A DNA stretch of 64,000 bases from Stenotrophomonas acidaminiphila (GCA_002951995.1 CP019797.1:3022501-3086500), one strand, 5' to 3'. Shown: positions 53,227 to 62,414, counted from the stretch's first letter. Numbers and translations are program-made. Notes: a model not told the origin generated them from the sequence alone.

Positions 53227-54231
53227 CTAACAAAAATTCAACGCCACTCCTGAAATACACACAGGCTCATGCAAATTCGTCGGAACTAATATTGATGTAT
53301 CAAAAAAAGCGAAATTGTAACCGCCCTCCTTTAAAGAACTCCGATATCTCACGCCATCGTAGCCAATAGTCTTAATAAGCTCGCAAAGGTATTGCGTAGC
53401 AAGATAATCATAGAAGGCCCTATGCGGCGGCGTGGGCCTAGTCAGGTCTTCGCTGAGCATCGTCAGCAGCCCCATCGCATCCCGAACATTTCCAAGCGCC
53501 CCCAGATCTAACCGAAAGGGAGATATTAATGACCTTGGATCTGAAAGATCCACCAATTTAAAACCGCAAGCAGGCTCAAATCGCCCTACCGCGACCAAAT
53601 CAGCCACGGTAGGACGAACTTCGCTAATCGCCGTTTCACGATCACTCGCAGCGTACAAGTATGAAAGACCCGCAGGATTGGCACGTCCCGCTTGAGCTAC
53701 TCCCAACGGCGGCGCTTTAAGATCATCCAATTCGAATGGATTATCATCTCTTTGAACCCTAGCTCGAAAAAAATGCCTGGGAAGATCCTCATGAGAGATG
53801 ACCAGCAGTCCAAGCAACTGAGAAAGCTCATCTCGATTTGGCGCAGACTCTGGAAAAAATCTATTTTTATACTTAAGCTCATCCTTGAGAGCCACCCAAC
53901 GTTCTTCGGCAGTCCTTGTAACGGGCTGGCTCGTTACATACTTAAGCCCCGCAGTATCTGGAAGCAGATCTTTCAGTAACTCCGCTTTATCAATAACGCC
54001 TGGGGAAAAGAGCGCCCAATCACGCTCCAGAAGAGGCAAAAGATCATCCCCATCCTCCGACTCCCGATAGAGAGAAAGAAGAATAGAAAACTCACTACCG
54101 AGTTCTGCACAATCGATTCGGATCGCACGCGGAGTCAAGCAGCGTTCGCAATAGCCTTCATCTGAGCTTTGCCTTGCAATTTTTTGGCCTATAGCTCTAT
54201 CCGAAAAGCATGCCATGCAGCACTTAGCCAT
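53227..54231 (-). CDS. RES-domain protein with N-terminal zinc ribbon
   Basis: 334 residues. Residues 1-35 carry C5-x2-C8 and C28-x2-C31, a likely zinc ribbon. The RES domain occupies the C-terminal 190 residues: conserved Arg in LPRHFFRARVQR, Glu in AGLSYLYAASDRETAISEVRP, Ser in GYDGVRYRSSLKEGGYNFAFFD. RES domains in toxins such as MbcT and in Xre-RES modules degrade NAD+. The ATG at 54231 overlaps the preceding gene by eight bases. Last gene of the sce7726-sce7725-RES operon. No adjacent Xre antitoxin, so this is not a standard Xre-RES pair. Low GC. Confidence 0.82.
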   Translation of the reverse strand: MAKCCMACFSDRAIGQKIARQSSDEGYCERCLTPRAIRIDCAELGSEFSILLSLYRESEDGDDLLPLLERDWALFSPGVIDKAELLKDLLPDTAGLKYVTSQPVTRTAEERWVALKDELKYKNRFFPESAPNRDELSQLLGLLVISHEDLPRHFFRARVQRDDNPFELDDLKAPPLGVAQAGRANPAGLSYLYAASDRETAISEVRPTVADLVAVGRFEPACGFKLVDLSDPRSLISPFRLDLGALGNVRDAMGLLTMLSEDLTRPTPPHRAFYDYLATQYLCELIKTIGYDGVRYRSSLKEGGYNFAFFDTSILVPTNLHEPVCISGVALNFC

Positions 54232-55162
54232 GAAGAAAGCTCGCCATAAGCTCAAGGTGATGCTGCATACTTAGCTTTTTTACATAACCCAGACCCGGAT
54301 AATGACCCCGGTCGTGCAATTCTAGGAATTCAGCCACTGCTTTCGTCACGGCGATTTTTGAGTTAGGCGCACGTACAGCGGCGGCGAGTTTAGCTAAAGC
54401 TTCGCTAAACTTACCCGCCGGATCGGCCGGCGTCAGGTTTGAATCAGAAACAAAATGACGAATAAACATTGACGATTCTTTATCTTCATCTAAAAATGTA
54501 AGATGAATCGCCACTGCGTAAGCCGGCCCACCTCCGTCTGCATACTCATCACCAACAGTAAGGAAATCCCCGAACCCATCCATCCCCTCCTCCTGATAAG
54601 TCAGGTGCAGATCGGAAAAATGTTCAATTTCGGGATCGAGATAGTCAGAATTTTTCTTCTTACGAAAGCCATCTCGAACAAGAACCCTGTCCTCGCCCTT
54701 AAAATTTCGGCGATATAAGGTGCCCGAATCCTTCGCATCAATGAATATATTTCTACTAAAGCTTGCCTCCGATTTCGTCACTGATGCCTTGATAGCGGAA
54801 GCATCAGCTGATCGATCATGTAGCAAGGCTACTGGCTCTGCGGGAATCTTAGTACTACCGTCCTCCAACCCTTGCGTCCGATAAATCCAGGCCAACCCTG
54901 TCGAAGCATCGATCAGCTTGGAAAGACTTGCCCGAAATTCATCCCCAAGCCCGACCTTTAAAGTCCCGCAACCCGGGTTGGCGACGATGTATGCGCGCCC
55001 TTTATGCTTTTCTATCTCTGACAAACAACGAAGCATTGAGCCAATATCATTCCTAACCGGCTCAACGACAGGACAAAAGCCAGCGTTTGACAAAAGCTCG
55101 GCATTTTCCTTGATACAGATAAGCTCGTACTGCTTACCACGAAAATAAGGATGATAGCTCAC
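54224..55162 (-). CDS. sce7725 family protein
   Basis: 312 residues beginning with GTG (VSYHPYFRGKQYELICIKENAELL), matching the start pattern of the sce7725 family named from Sorangium cellulosum (Y-x-P-x-L/F-R-G-K-Q-x-E-L). It has EPVRNDIGSMLRCLSEIEKHKGRAYIVANP and LTYQEEGMDGFGDFLTVGDEYADGGGPAYAVAIHLT; the latter resembles an oligomerising beta fold. No enzymatic motif is clear. Function unknown; the family typically sits beside sce7726, as here, where it overlaps that gene by 29 bases. Family name from memory. Confidence 0.75.
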   Translation of the reverse strand: MSYHPYFRGKQYELICIKENAELLSNAGFCPVVEPVRNDIGSMLRCLSEIEKHKGRAYIVANPGCGTLKVGLGDEFRASLSKLIDASTGLAWIYRTQGLEDGSTKIPAEPVALLHDRSADASAIKASVTKSEASFSRNIFIDAKDSGTLYRRNFKGEDRVLVRDGFRKKKNSDYLDPEIEHFSDLHLTYQEEGMDGFGDFLTVGDEYADGGGPAYAVAIHLTFLDEDKESSMFIRHFVSDSNLTPADPAGKFSEALAKLAAAVRAPNSKIAVTKAVAEFLELHDRGHYPGLGYVKKLSMQHHLELMASFLHG

Positions 55163-56078
55163 ACCGCCCTCCCCTAGTGACGTCCATTTCGAATAGATCT
55201 ATTAACCTTGCGATCTGAACACCTGTCAAGTCTTGCGCCAAGGCAGATGCCGCGAGTGATGCAGGCAACCCACTTACAAGAGCTTTCTTCGGAGCAGACC
55301 TAGCCAGAAGCCGCTTTGCTACAAAGGCATTGATCGCCACGGGATCCATTGCCAATGATGCAGAAAGAGCCTCTTGATAGATTTTTGTATTAGGAATTCG
55401 CTCACCATCACGCCCCAACTTGCATAAGAGGTCAAGTAGATCTTTGCGACGAAGAAGAGCCAACATATCGGTGTGGGACAACAATGAGTCAAATGTTTCC
55501 GCAGGCCTAATTACACGAAGTTGATATCTACCGGTTAATACAAGCAGACCGATCTCTGGACCGATTAGCCGTTCAACTATCGGCGCATAGCGTTCGCTTG
55601 TGACGACAGAGACCTGCCTGCACGCCTTTTGATATGAATTTAACTGCGTCGGTAGACGTGCCAGCTCGTCGTAGTCAGTCTTGATCTCGTAGGCACTCAA
55701 ATATTCCCTTGCAAGCAGCACATCGAGCTTAGCCTCTGCAATTCTGACCTCCAGGCACGCAGTCGCTGTACTCAGAGAGTGCCGACCAAGTACCAGCTTT
55801 TGCACTATGGCATTTTTGTAAAAATACTCGACACGCTGATTTTTCAAGCAAAATTTGAATGCTGATTCATATAGGTCGGACAAGGTCATGCCTTCAGCTA
55901 ACTGACCTGTGCCATCCAGAGACCGTAGAACGATCACCAGTTCCTTGGGTAATTCTCCGCTTCCAAGCTCTTTCAACACCCTACTAGAAAAGAGGCGCCG
56001 AACAAGAACTGGGTTGGTTCCTGCAAAGTTAACGTGCACTGCTGTCCTGAGCTGTTGTGCTTCCCGCTTCGAACTCAT
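55134..56078 (-). CDS. sce7726 family protein, PD-(D/E)XK-like
   Basis: 314 residues. Residues 105-160 contain LEVRIAEAKLDVLLAREYLS then AYEIKTDYDELARLPTQLNSYQKAC: E110, D119, E131-x-K133 and Q145 are spaced like the catalytic core of PD-(D/E)XK nucleases or the related Holliday-junction/REase fold. The C-terminal half has helices and MDPVAINAFVAKRLLAR. It is the first gene of the trio, starting 8 bases past the tail of the aceE terminator. I recognise the family by its core and its partner. Confidence 0.77.
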   Translation of the reverse strand: MSSKREAQQLRTAVHVNFAGTNPVLVRRLFSSRVLKELGSGELPKELVIVLRSLDGTGQLAEGMTLSDLYESAFKFCLKNQRVEYFYKNAIVQKLVLGRHSLSTATACLEVRIAEAKLDVLLAREYLSAYEIKTDYDELARLPTQLNSYQKACRQVSVVTSERYAPIVERLIGPEIGLLVLTGRYQLRVIRPAETFDSLLSHTDMLALLRRKDLLDLLCKLGRDGERIPNTKIYQEALSASLAMDPVAINAFVAKRLLARSAPKKALVSGLPASLAASALAQDLTGVQIARLIDLFEMDVTRGGRCELSSLFSW

Positions 56079-56085
56079 CTCCGCA

Positions 56086-56113
56086 CCAAAAAGAAGAGGG
56101 GCCGAAGCCCCTC
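56086..56113 (-). terminator. Terminator of aceE
   Basis: Read on the minus strand: GAGGGGC, TTCG loop, GCCCCTC, then TTCTTTTT. It lies just past the aceE stop at 56122 and marks the edge of the accessory island. Confidence 0.88.
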
Positions 56114-56121
56114 GTTCTCCA

Positions 56122-58808
56122 TCAAACCCCAACAGGATTCGCCTTATCCGGATCGATGTTGTACTGCTTGATCGCCCGGGCCACATCCTTCGCGGTCATC
56201 TTGCCGTCCTTCGCCAGCGCCGCGATGGCGGCGTGGGCGATGTAGTAGCGGTCAACCTCGAAGAAGCGGCGCAGGTTGGCGCGGGTGTCGGAGCGGCCGA
56301 AGCCGTCGGTGCCCAGCACCGAATAGGTCATCGGCACGAAGGCGCGGATCTGGTCGGCGTAGGCGCGCACGTAGTCCGTGGCGGCGATGGCCGGGCCCTG
56401 GCGGCCTTCCAGCAGCTGGGTGACGTAGGCCTTGCGCGGTTCGGCTTCCGGGTGGAGGCGGTTCCAGCGTTCGACGTCAAAGCCGTCGCGGCGCAGTTCG
56501 TTGAAGCTGGGGCAGGACCAGATGTCGGCGGTGACGCCGAAGTCCTTGTCCAGCAGTTCGGCCGCGGCAATGGCTTCGCGCAGGATGGTGCCGCTGCCCA
56601 GCAGCTGCACGCGCAGCTCGCCCTTCTTGGGCTTGCCGGCGTCGGTGAGCAGGTACATGCCCTTGATGATGCCGTCGGCTGCACCTTCCGGCATGGCCGG
56701 GTGGGTGTAGTTTTCGTTCATCAGGGTGATGTAGTAGTACTCGTCGACCTGGTCTTCCATCATGGCCTTGGTGCCATGCTGCAGGATCACCGTGACTTCG
56801 TAGCCGAAGGTGGGGTCGTAGCTGCGCACGTTGGGAATGCCGCCGGCCACGATGTGGCTGAAGCCGTCTTCGTGCTGCAGGCCTTCGCCGTTGAGCGTGG
56901 TGCGGCCGGCGGTGCCGCCCAGCAGGAAGCCGCGGGTACGCATGTCCGCCGCCTGCCAGGCCAGGTCGCCCACGCGCTGGAAGCCGAACATCGAGTAGTA
57001 GATGTAGAACGGCAGCATGGGCACGTTGCTGACCGAGTAGCTGGTGCCGGCGGCCATCCACGAGGCAATGGCGCCCGGCTCGCTGATGCCCTGCTGCAGC
57101 ACCTGGCCGCTCTGGTCTTCGCGGTAGTACATGAGCTGGTCGGCGTCGACCGGCTTGTACTTCTGCCCGTACGGGGCGTAGATGCCGATCTGGCGGAACA
57201 GGCCTTCCATGCCGAAGGTGCGGGCTTCGTCGGCGACGATGGGCACCAGGCGCGGGCCCAGTTCCTTGTCGCGCAGGCTGATGTTCAGCGTCTGCACAAA
57301 GGCCATGGTGGTGGAATAGGTGCGCTCGCCCGAATCCTTGAGCAGGCGCTCGTAGGTTTCCAGCTTGGGGGCGTTGAACGACTTATCGGCCTTGCGGCGG
57401 CGCTGCGGCAGGTAGCCGCCGAGCGCGGCGCGGCGCTCCTGCAGGTACTGCACTTCCGGCGAATCCGGGCCCGGGTGGTAGAACGGCACCTGGCCATCCT
57501 TGAGCTGTTCGTCGGTGACCGGGATGTTGAAGCGGTCGCGGAAGTGGCGCACCGCTTCGTCGTCCAGCTTCTTGGTCTGGTGGGTGGGGTTGAGCGCCTC
57601 GCCGGCGCTGCCCATGCCGTAGCCCTTGACCGTCTTGGCCAGGATGACGGTGGGCATGCCCTTGGTGTTCACCGCCTGGTGGTAGGCGGCGTACACCTTG
57701 TGCGGGTCATGGCCGCCGCGGTTCAGGCGCCAGATGTCGTCGTCGGACAGGCTGGCCACCATGGCGGCGGTTTCCGGGTACTTGCCGAAGAAATGCTCGC
57801 GCGTGTACGCGCCGCCGAAGGCCTTGCAGTTCTGGTATTCGCCGTCGACGGTTTCCATCATGAGCTTCTTGAGGACGCCGTTGGTGTCCTTGGCCAGAAG
57901 CGGATCCCAGTAGGAGCCCCACAGCAGCTTGATGACGTTCCAGCCGCCGCCGCGGAACACGCCTTCCAGTTCCTGGATGATCTTGCCGTTGCCGCGCACC
58001 GGGCCGTCCAGGCGCTGCAGGTTGCAGTTGACCACGAAGATCAGGTTGTCCAGGCCTTCGCGGCCGGCCAGGGCAATGGCGCCCAGGGTTTCGGGCTCGT
58101 CGCTCTCGCCGTCGCCGATGAAGCACCACACCTTGCGGTCGGACTTCTCGATCAGGCCGCGGTTTTCCAGGTAGCGCATGAACTGCGCCTGGTAGATGGC
58201 CGCCAGCGGGCCCAGGCCCATGGACACGGTGGGGGTCTGCCAGAAGTCCGGCATCAGCCACGGGTGCGGGTAGGACGACAGGCCGCCGCCGTCCACTTCC
58301 ATGCGGAACTTGTCCAGCTGCTGCTCGCTGATGCGGCCTTCCAGGAAGGCGCGGGCGTAGATGCCCGGGGCGCTGTGGCCCTGGATGAACAGCAGGTCGC
58401 CGGGGTGGTTGTCGCTGGGGGCACGCCAGAAGTGGTTGAAGCCCACGTCATACAGCGTGGCGCCGGAGGCGAAGGAGGCAATGTGGCCGCCCAGGTCGCC
58501 CGGCTTGCGGTTGGCGCGCACCACGGTGGCCATGGCGTTCCAGCGGATGATGGAACGGATGCGCCATTCCAGCTCGGCGTTGCCGGGGCTCTTGGCCTCC
58601 AGCTGCGGCTCGATGGTGTTGACGTACTCGGTGGTGGGGGAGAACGGCAGGAACGCGCCCGAACGACGGGTCAGCTCAACCATGCCTTCCAGCAACTGAT
58701 GCGCGCGCTCGGGGCCCTCGACATCGATAACGGCCTTCAACGACTCGATCCACTCCTGGGTTTCCAGGGGTTCGGGTCGTTGTGCAGCACTTCATTCAAC
58801 CAGTTCAT
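56122..58808 (-). CDS. aceE: Pyruvate dehydrogenase E1 component AceE, broken by a one-base frameshift near the start
   Basis: Thiamine-diphosphate-dependent E1 (homodimeric type) of the pyruvate dehydrogenase complex. Thiamine-binding motif CFIGDGESDEPETLGAI near residue 225 and the GAGGGH-like and C-terminal halves (GYGMGSAGEALNPTHQTKKLD, LMNENYTHPAMPEGAADGI) are complete. The true start is the ATG at 58808 (MNWLNEVLHNDPNP), but the frame is lost at the CCCC run on the minus strand (58767-58770); adding one C gives ...NP-LETQEWIESLKAVIDVEG and joins the long frame to about 896 residues. Since aceE is usually essential for aerobic growth, a sequencing error is likely. Confidence 0.9.
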
Positions 58809-59106
58809 TGGCGCTCCCAGGTACGGCACGCACGCGCGCGCTTGTTCAGTAGTTTTGAGCCGCAAAGTGTAGCGCACCCGCCCGCCTGCGAAGCTGGCTA
58901 CGCCTGCGTATGGGCGTGCCGGCGGCGGTGTCTGGCGGACAACGCGCGACAGTGCGTTGGCCGCCCGCGGGACAGCGGCGGACAGGTGCAACGCCCTGTG
59001 CGCCTTGTTGCGGCACGTTGCGCGTGGAGCGGCCGCGCGCCCGCGTTGAGGCAGTGCCGGCCAGGCACCCGTGGCGACACGCAGCGCCACGGAACAGCGT
59101 GTTCCC

Positions 59107-59887
59107 CGTGGATGCGGGGCTTGCCCGCAGGGGCCCGCATTTCGTAGATGCGGGGCTCGCCCCGCATGGGGGCTTTCCCGGTGAAGCCCCGTGCCAGGCA
59201 AGCCCGGCACCTACGGGGGCGTTTGCCCGCTCTCATATCTCGTGAATGCGGCGCTTGCCGCGCGTGGAGCCTGTCACCGTAGATGCGGGGCTTGCCCCGC
59301 ATGGGGCTTTCCCGGTGAGGCCCCGTGCCGGGCAAGCCCGGCACCTACGGGGGCGTCTGCCGCTCTCTTGGCCCGTGAATGCGGCGCTTGCCGCGCGGGG
59401 AGCCGCGCATTTCGTGGATGCGGGGCTTGCCCCGCATGGGGCTTTCCCGGCGAAGCCCGTGCCGGGCGAGCCCGGCACCTACGGGGGCCTCTGCCCGCTC
59501 TCTTGGCCCGTGAATGCGGCGCTTACCGCGCAGGGAGCCGCGCATTTCGTAGATGCGGGGCTCGCCCCGCATGGGGGCTTTCCCGGCGAACCCCGTGCCG
59601 GGCGAGCCCGGCACCTACGGGGGCGTCTGCCGCTCTCTTGGCCCGTGAATGCGGCGCTTGCCGCGTGGGGAGCCGCGCATTTCGTAGATGCGGGGCTTGC
59701 CCCGCATGGGGCCTTCCCGGCGAACCCCGTGCCGGGCAAGCCCGGCACCTACGGACACGTTTGCCCGCTCTTTTGCCCGTGAATGCGGCGCTTGCCGCGC
59801 GTGGAGCCGGGCAGCGTAGATGCGGGGCTTGCCCCGCATGGGGCTTTCCCGGTGAGGCCCGTGCCGGGCGAGCCCGGCACCTACGGG
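59107..59887. repeat. 135-bp-period array of GTAG REP units
   Basis: Six full units begin at 59144, 59279, 59414, 59549, 59684 and 59816 (periods 135, 135, 135, 135, 132), preceded by a broken unit from 59107. Each unit has three palindromes: GTAG/GTGG-ATGCGGGGC..., the inverted ...AAGCCCGGCACCTAC, and GTGAATGCGGCGCTTGCC. It fills most of the 1.2 kb between aceE and the PadR gene, which otherwise contains no supported gene. Open frames on both strands are products of the repeat. Confidence 0.92.
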
Positions 59888-59977
59888 GGCGTTTGCGCAT
59901 TTTTGCTCCGTGAATGCGACGGTGCGGTGCGATGCGGCCAGGCGCTGGCTGGGGCGCCGGTTTGCGACAGGGTGGTT

Positions 59978-60014
59978 TTCGATATATCGTCACGACCAAA
60001 TTCGATATATCGAA
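59978..60014. promoter_or_regulatory. Twin palindromic operators of the PadR regulator
   Basis: TTCGATATATCG at 59978-59989 and TTCGATATATCGAA at 60001-60014, centre spacing 23-24 bases, ending four bases before the PadR ATG. The same half site in a double arrangement suggests binding of two PadR dimers over the promoter. Confidence 0.8.
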
Positions 60015-60017
60015 ATC

Positions 60018-60524
60018 ATGCCGCCCGCGCCGCCGCCCACCGCCCGTAAACGCCCCACCGCGCGCCCGCTCGGCCGTGGCGACCTGCGCCTGCTGCTGCT
60101 GTCGCTGCTGGGGCAGGCGCCGCGGCATGGGTATGAGCTGATCCAGCAGGTCGGTGAGATGTTCATGCACGTGTATGCGCCCAGTGCCGGCTCGGTGTAC
60201 CCGCTGCTGGCCGATTTCGAGAAGCAGCGCTGGGTGGTGGCCGAGGAAGACGGCGGCCGCCGGCGCTACCGCATTACCGCCCTCGGCCAGGCGCAGCTGA
60301 AGCTGCGGCAGGCCGAGGTGGAAGCGGCGCAGCTGCGCGCCCGCCACAGCGCGCGCGCCATCACCAAGGCCAACCTGCCGCCGCCGGTACGCGAGGCGAT
60401 GCACCGGCTCAAGAAGGCGCTGGTGCTGCGCGGCGGCCGCTGGCAGGACGTCGATGCCGGGCGCGTGGCCGCGCTGCTGGAACAGGCCGCGGCGCTGGTA
60501 CGCCAGGGCGACGCCGACGCCTGA
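60018..60524 (+). CDS. PadR-family regulator, YqjI-like
   Basis: 168 residues. PadR winged helix: RGDLRLLLLSLLGQAPRHGYELIQQVGEMFMHVYAPSAGSVYPLLADFEKQRWVVAEEDGGRRRYRITALGQ, followed by a C-terminal helix for dimerisation. Its place directly upstream of a siderophore-interacting reductase matches E. coli yqjI-yqjH, where YqjI represses yqjH and is metal-responsive. The N-terminus here lacks the His-rich extension of E. coli YqjI. Start 60018 sits just behind the operators, so autorepression is likely. Confidence 0.83.
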   Translation: MPPAPPPTARKRPTARPLGRGDLRLLLLSLLGQAPRHGYELIQQVGEMFMHVYAPSAGSVYPLLADFEKQRWVVAEEDGGRRRYRITALGQAQLKLRQAEVEAAQLRARHSARAITKANLPPPVREAMHRLKKALVLRGGRWQDVDAGRVAALLEQAAALVRQGDADA

Positions 60525-60608
60525 CCTTTCTGTTTCCCCACGACCGAGCCAGACGCCTCCCACCAGGTCACCCCGGCGCACAGCGCCCACCGCCCCCCAG
60601 GTATGCCC

Positions 60609-61400
60609 ATGTCATTGCACGAAAACCGCACCCTTCGCCTCACCCCGCGTTTCCGCCAGCTGCAGGTACTGCGCAGCGAGCGCCTGACCCCGCACATGCA
60701 GCGCATCGTGGTGGGCGGCGCCGAGCTGGAAGGCTTTGAAAGCCCGGGGCCGGACGACCACGTCAAGCTGTTCTTCCCCAATGCGCAGGGCGCGTTCGTG
60801 CTGCCGGAGCTGACCGCGCAGGGCCCGCGCTACCCGGACGGGCTGATGCCCTCGCCCAGCCGCGATTACACCCCGCGCCTGCACGACGCCGCAGCCGGTG
60901 AGCTGGTGCTGGATTTCGTGCTGCACGGCCACGGCGTGGCGTCGGGCTGGGCGCTGCGCGCGCAGCCGGGCGATGCGCTGGTGGTGGCCGGGCCGCGCGG
61001 TTCATTCCAGGTAGCCGACGACTACGACGCCTATGTGCTGATCGGCGACGAGACCGCGCTGCCGGCCATTGCCCGGCGCCTGGCGGAACTGCCGGAGCAC
61101 GCGCAGGCCGAAGTGCTGGTCGAGATTCCCGAGGATGCCGACCGGCAGCCGCTGCCCAGCGCCGCGCAGGTGCGGGTGTCGTGGCTGGAGCGCAATGGCG
61201 TGGACGCGGCCAGCAGCACCCTGCTGGAGGACGCGCTGGTGGATTTCGAAGTGCCCGACGGCGATGCGTTCTACTGGATCGCGCTGGAATCGCGGCGCGC
61301 GCGGGCGATGCGGCAGTTCTTTGCCGGGCACCTGCAGGTGCCGGCGGACTGGATCCGCGCCACCGGGTACTGGAAGGCGCACCCCGGCGATGCCGACTGA
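60609..61400 (+). CDS. Siderophore-interacting protein (NADPH ferric-chelate reductase, YqjH-like)
   Basis: 263 residues, FAD-binding 9 plus SIP domains. FAD motif SPSRDYTPRLHD (R-x-Y-T/S pattern) near residue 75, GHGVASGWALRAQPGDALVVAGPRGSF, and the NAD(P) part YVLIGDETALPAIARRLAELP with conserved FYWIALESRRARAMRQFF and IRATGYWKAHPGD near the end. It releases iron from imported chelates in the cytosol. ATG 60609 fits the AGG eight bases upstream; ATG 60603 is an alternative. Probably regulated by the upstream PadR protein. Confidence 0.9.
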   Translation: MSLHENRTLRLTPRFRQLQVLRSERLTPHMQRIVVGGAELEGFESPGPDDHVKLFFPNAQGAFVLPELTAQGPRYPDGLMPSPSRDYTPRLHDAAAGELVLDFVLHGHGVASGWALRAQPGDALVVAGPRGSFQVADDYDAYVLIGDETALPAIARRLAELPEHAQAEVLVEIPEDADRQPLPSAAQVRVSWLERNGVDAASSTLLEDALVDFEVPDGDAFYWIALESRRARAMRQFFAGHLQVPADWIRATGYWKAHPGDAD

Positions 61401-61470
61401 GCCGCCCGCGCCACGACGCCGGCGCGGACGCCCGCTGCTATGCTGCGGGCAGTTGATCCGGTTGCCTGCC

Positions 61471-61782
61471 ATGACCCCGCGCCCGCTGAACCTGCTGCTT
61501 GTTCCCGCCACCGCCGTGCTGCTCGCCGCCGGCCTGGGTGGCTGCCTGTCCACCCCCGGCCCGACGGTGGCCGGCGACGGCCGCTGCAGCGACACGCAGC
61601 TGCAGTGGGCGGTGGGCCAGCCGGGCAACGAGGCCAACATGCGCCGGCTGGCGCGCGAGAGCGGCGCCGGGCTGGTGAATCCGATCGGCCCGGCCACCAT
61701 CGTCAGCCGCGATATCCGCCAGGACCGGCTGCGGGTGTTTCTGGACGCGGGCAACACCATCACCGCGGTGCGCTGCGAATAG
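61471..61782 (+). CDS. I78-family peptidase inhibitor lipoprotein
   Basis: 103 residues with lipobox (LLAAGLGGC) and the I78 fold: CSDTQLQWAVGQPGNEANMRRLARESGAGLVNPIGPATIVSRDIRQDRLRVFLDAGNTITAVRC, including the conserved pair of cysteines and the DxRxDRLRVFLD pattern. Such proteins inhibit serine proteases in the envelope. Separate from the reductase gene by 70 bases. Confidence 0.85.
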   Translation: MTPRPLNLLLVPATAVLLAAGLGGCLSTPGPTVAGDGRCSDTQLQWAVGQPGNEANMRRLARESGAGLVNPIGPATIVSRDIRQDRLRVFLDAGNTITAVRCE

Positions 61783-61821
61783 GCGCCGCGCGGCACGACC
61801 GGCGACGAACGACGGACGAGG

Positions 61822-61846
61822 AAAGGCCCGCCCCCGGCGGGCCTTT
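61822..61846 (+). terminator. Terminator after the I78 gene
   Basis: AAAGGCCCGCC and GGCGGGCCTTTT pair over a CCC loop, 39 bases after the stop. Confidence 0.85.
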
Positions 61847-61914
61847 TGCGCATGGGCGATGCGACAATCGCGCCCGGTCATGACGGAACAGGCGGCAACG
61901 TGGGCAAGCTGACG

Positions 61915-62301
61915 ATGGCGGTGATGGATACCCTGCAGGCACGCGTGGCCGACGATGGCCAGTGCGACACGCTGCTGGCCGGGTTTGCGCAGCCGCAGGC
62001 GCTGCGCGCGCCGCTGCGGGCGCTGGTGCAGGCGCAGCAGCAACTGCTGCAGGCCGAGCACGAAGTGGCGCAGGTGGCCGACGTGCTGCGCCGCGACCAG
62101 AAGTACGCGCCGGCCGGGCGGCCGTCGATCCATATCGTGCAGCTGCGCAAGCAGCAGGCGGCCGCAAAGCAGGTAATGCTGATCGCGCGGCAGCGGCTGG
62201 CGCAGGTGGCGCAGACCTTCGTGCAGGCCAGCGGGCTGGCGCTGAAGCCGAAGCAGTCGCCCAGCGAGGCGGTGGCGGCGTGGCTGCAGGCGCTGCGCTG
62301 A
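61915..62301 (+). CDS. Hypothetical helical protein
   Basis: 128 residues (frame is open from 61846). Almost all helical: QALRAPLRALVQAQQQLLQAEHEVAQVADVLRRD, and KQQAAAKQVMLIARQRLAQVAQTFVQAS, separated by QKYAPAGRPSIHIVQLR. It is Gln/Ala-rich with heptads, so a coiled coil is likely. No family recognised. Flanked by terminators on both sides, so it is a single-gene unit. Confidence 0.6.
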   Translation: MAVMDTLQARVADDGQCDTLLAGFAQPQALRAPLRALVQAQQQLLQAEHEVAQVADVLRRDQKYAPAGRPSIHIVQLRKQQAAAKQVMLIARQRLAQVAQTFVQASGLALKPKQSPSEAVAAWLQALR

Positions 62302-62354
62302 GCCACCGGTGCCCCCGCGGCGCGGCTCGGCGCCGCGGCGGCCGCGATGAAAAG

Positions 62355-62381
62355 CACAAGGCCCGCCATTGGCGGGCCTTG
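62355..62381. terminator. Bidirectional terminator between 62.3-kb gene and YceI gene
   Basis: AAGGCCCGCC and GGCGGGCCTT pair over ATT/CAT-like loop. Located between convergent genes. Confidence 0.8.
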
Positions 62382-62414
62382 CGCGTATTGCGTGCGGACC
62401 AGGTGCCCGGCGGC

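Noticed and set aside
53227-54231. Standard Xre-RES toxin-antitoxin pair
   Set aside because: There is no Xre gene beside the RES gene; its neighbours are sce7725 and sce7726 types.
55909-58872. Plus-strand open frame of 987 codons opposite aceE
   Set aside because: Shadow of aceE; translation is Ala/Val/Gly/His-rich without domain structure.
59107-59887. CRISPR array
   Set aside because: Units are 135 bases, palindromic throughout, with repeated and not unique spacers; no cas genes. These are REP units.
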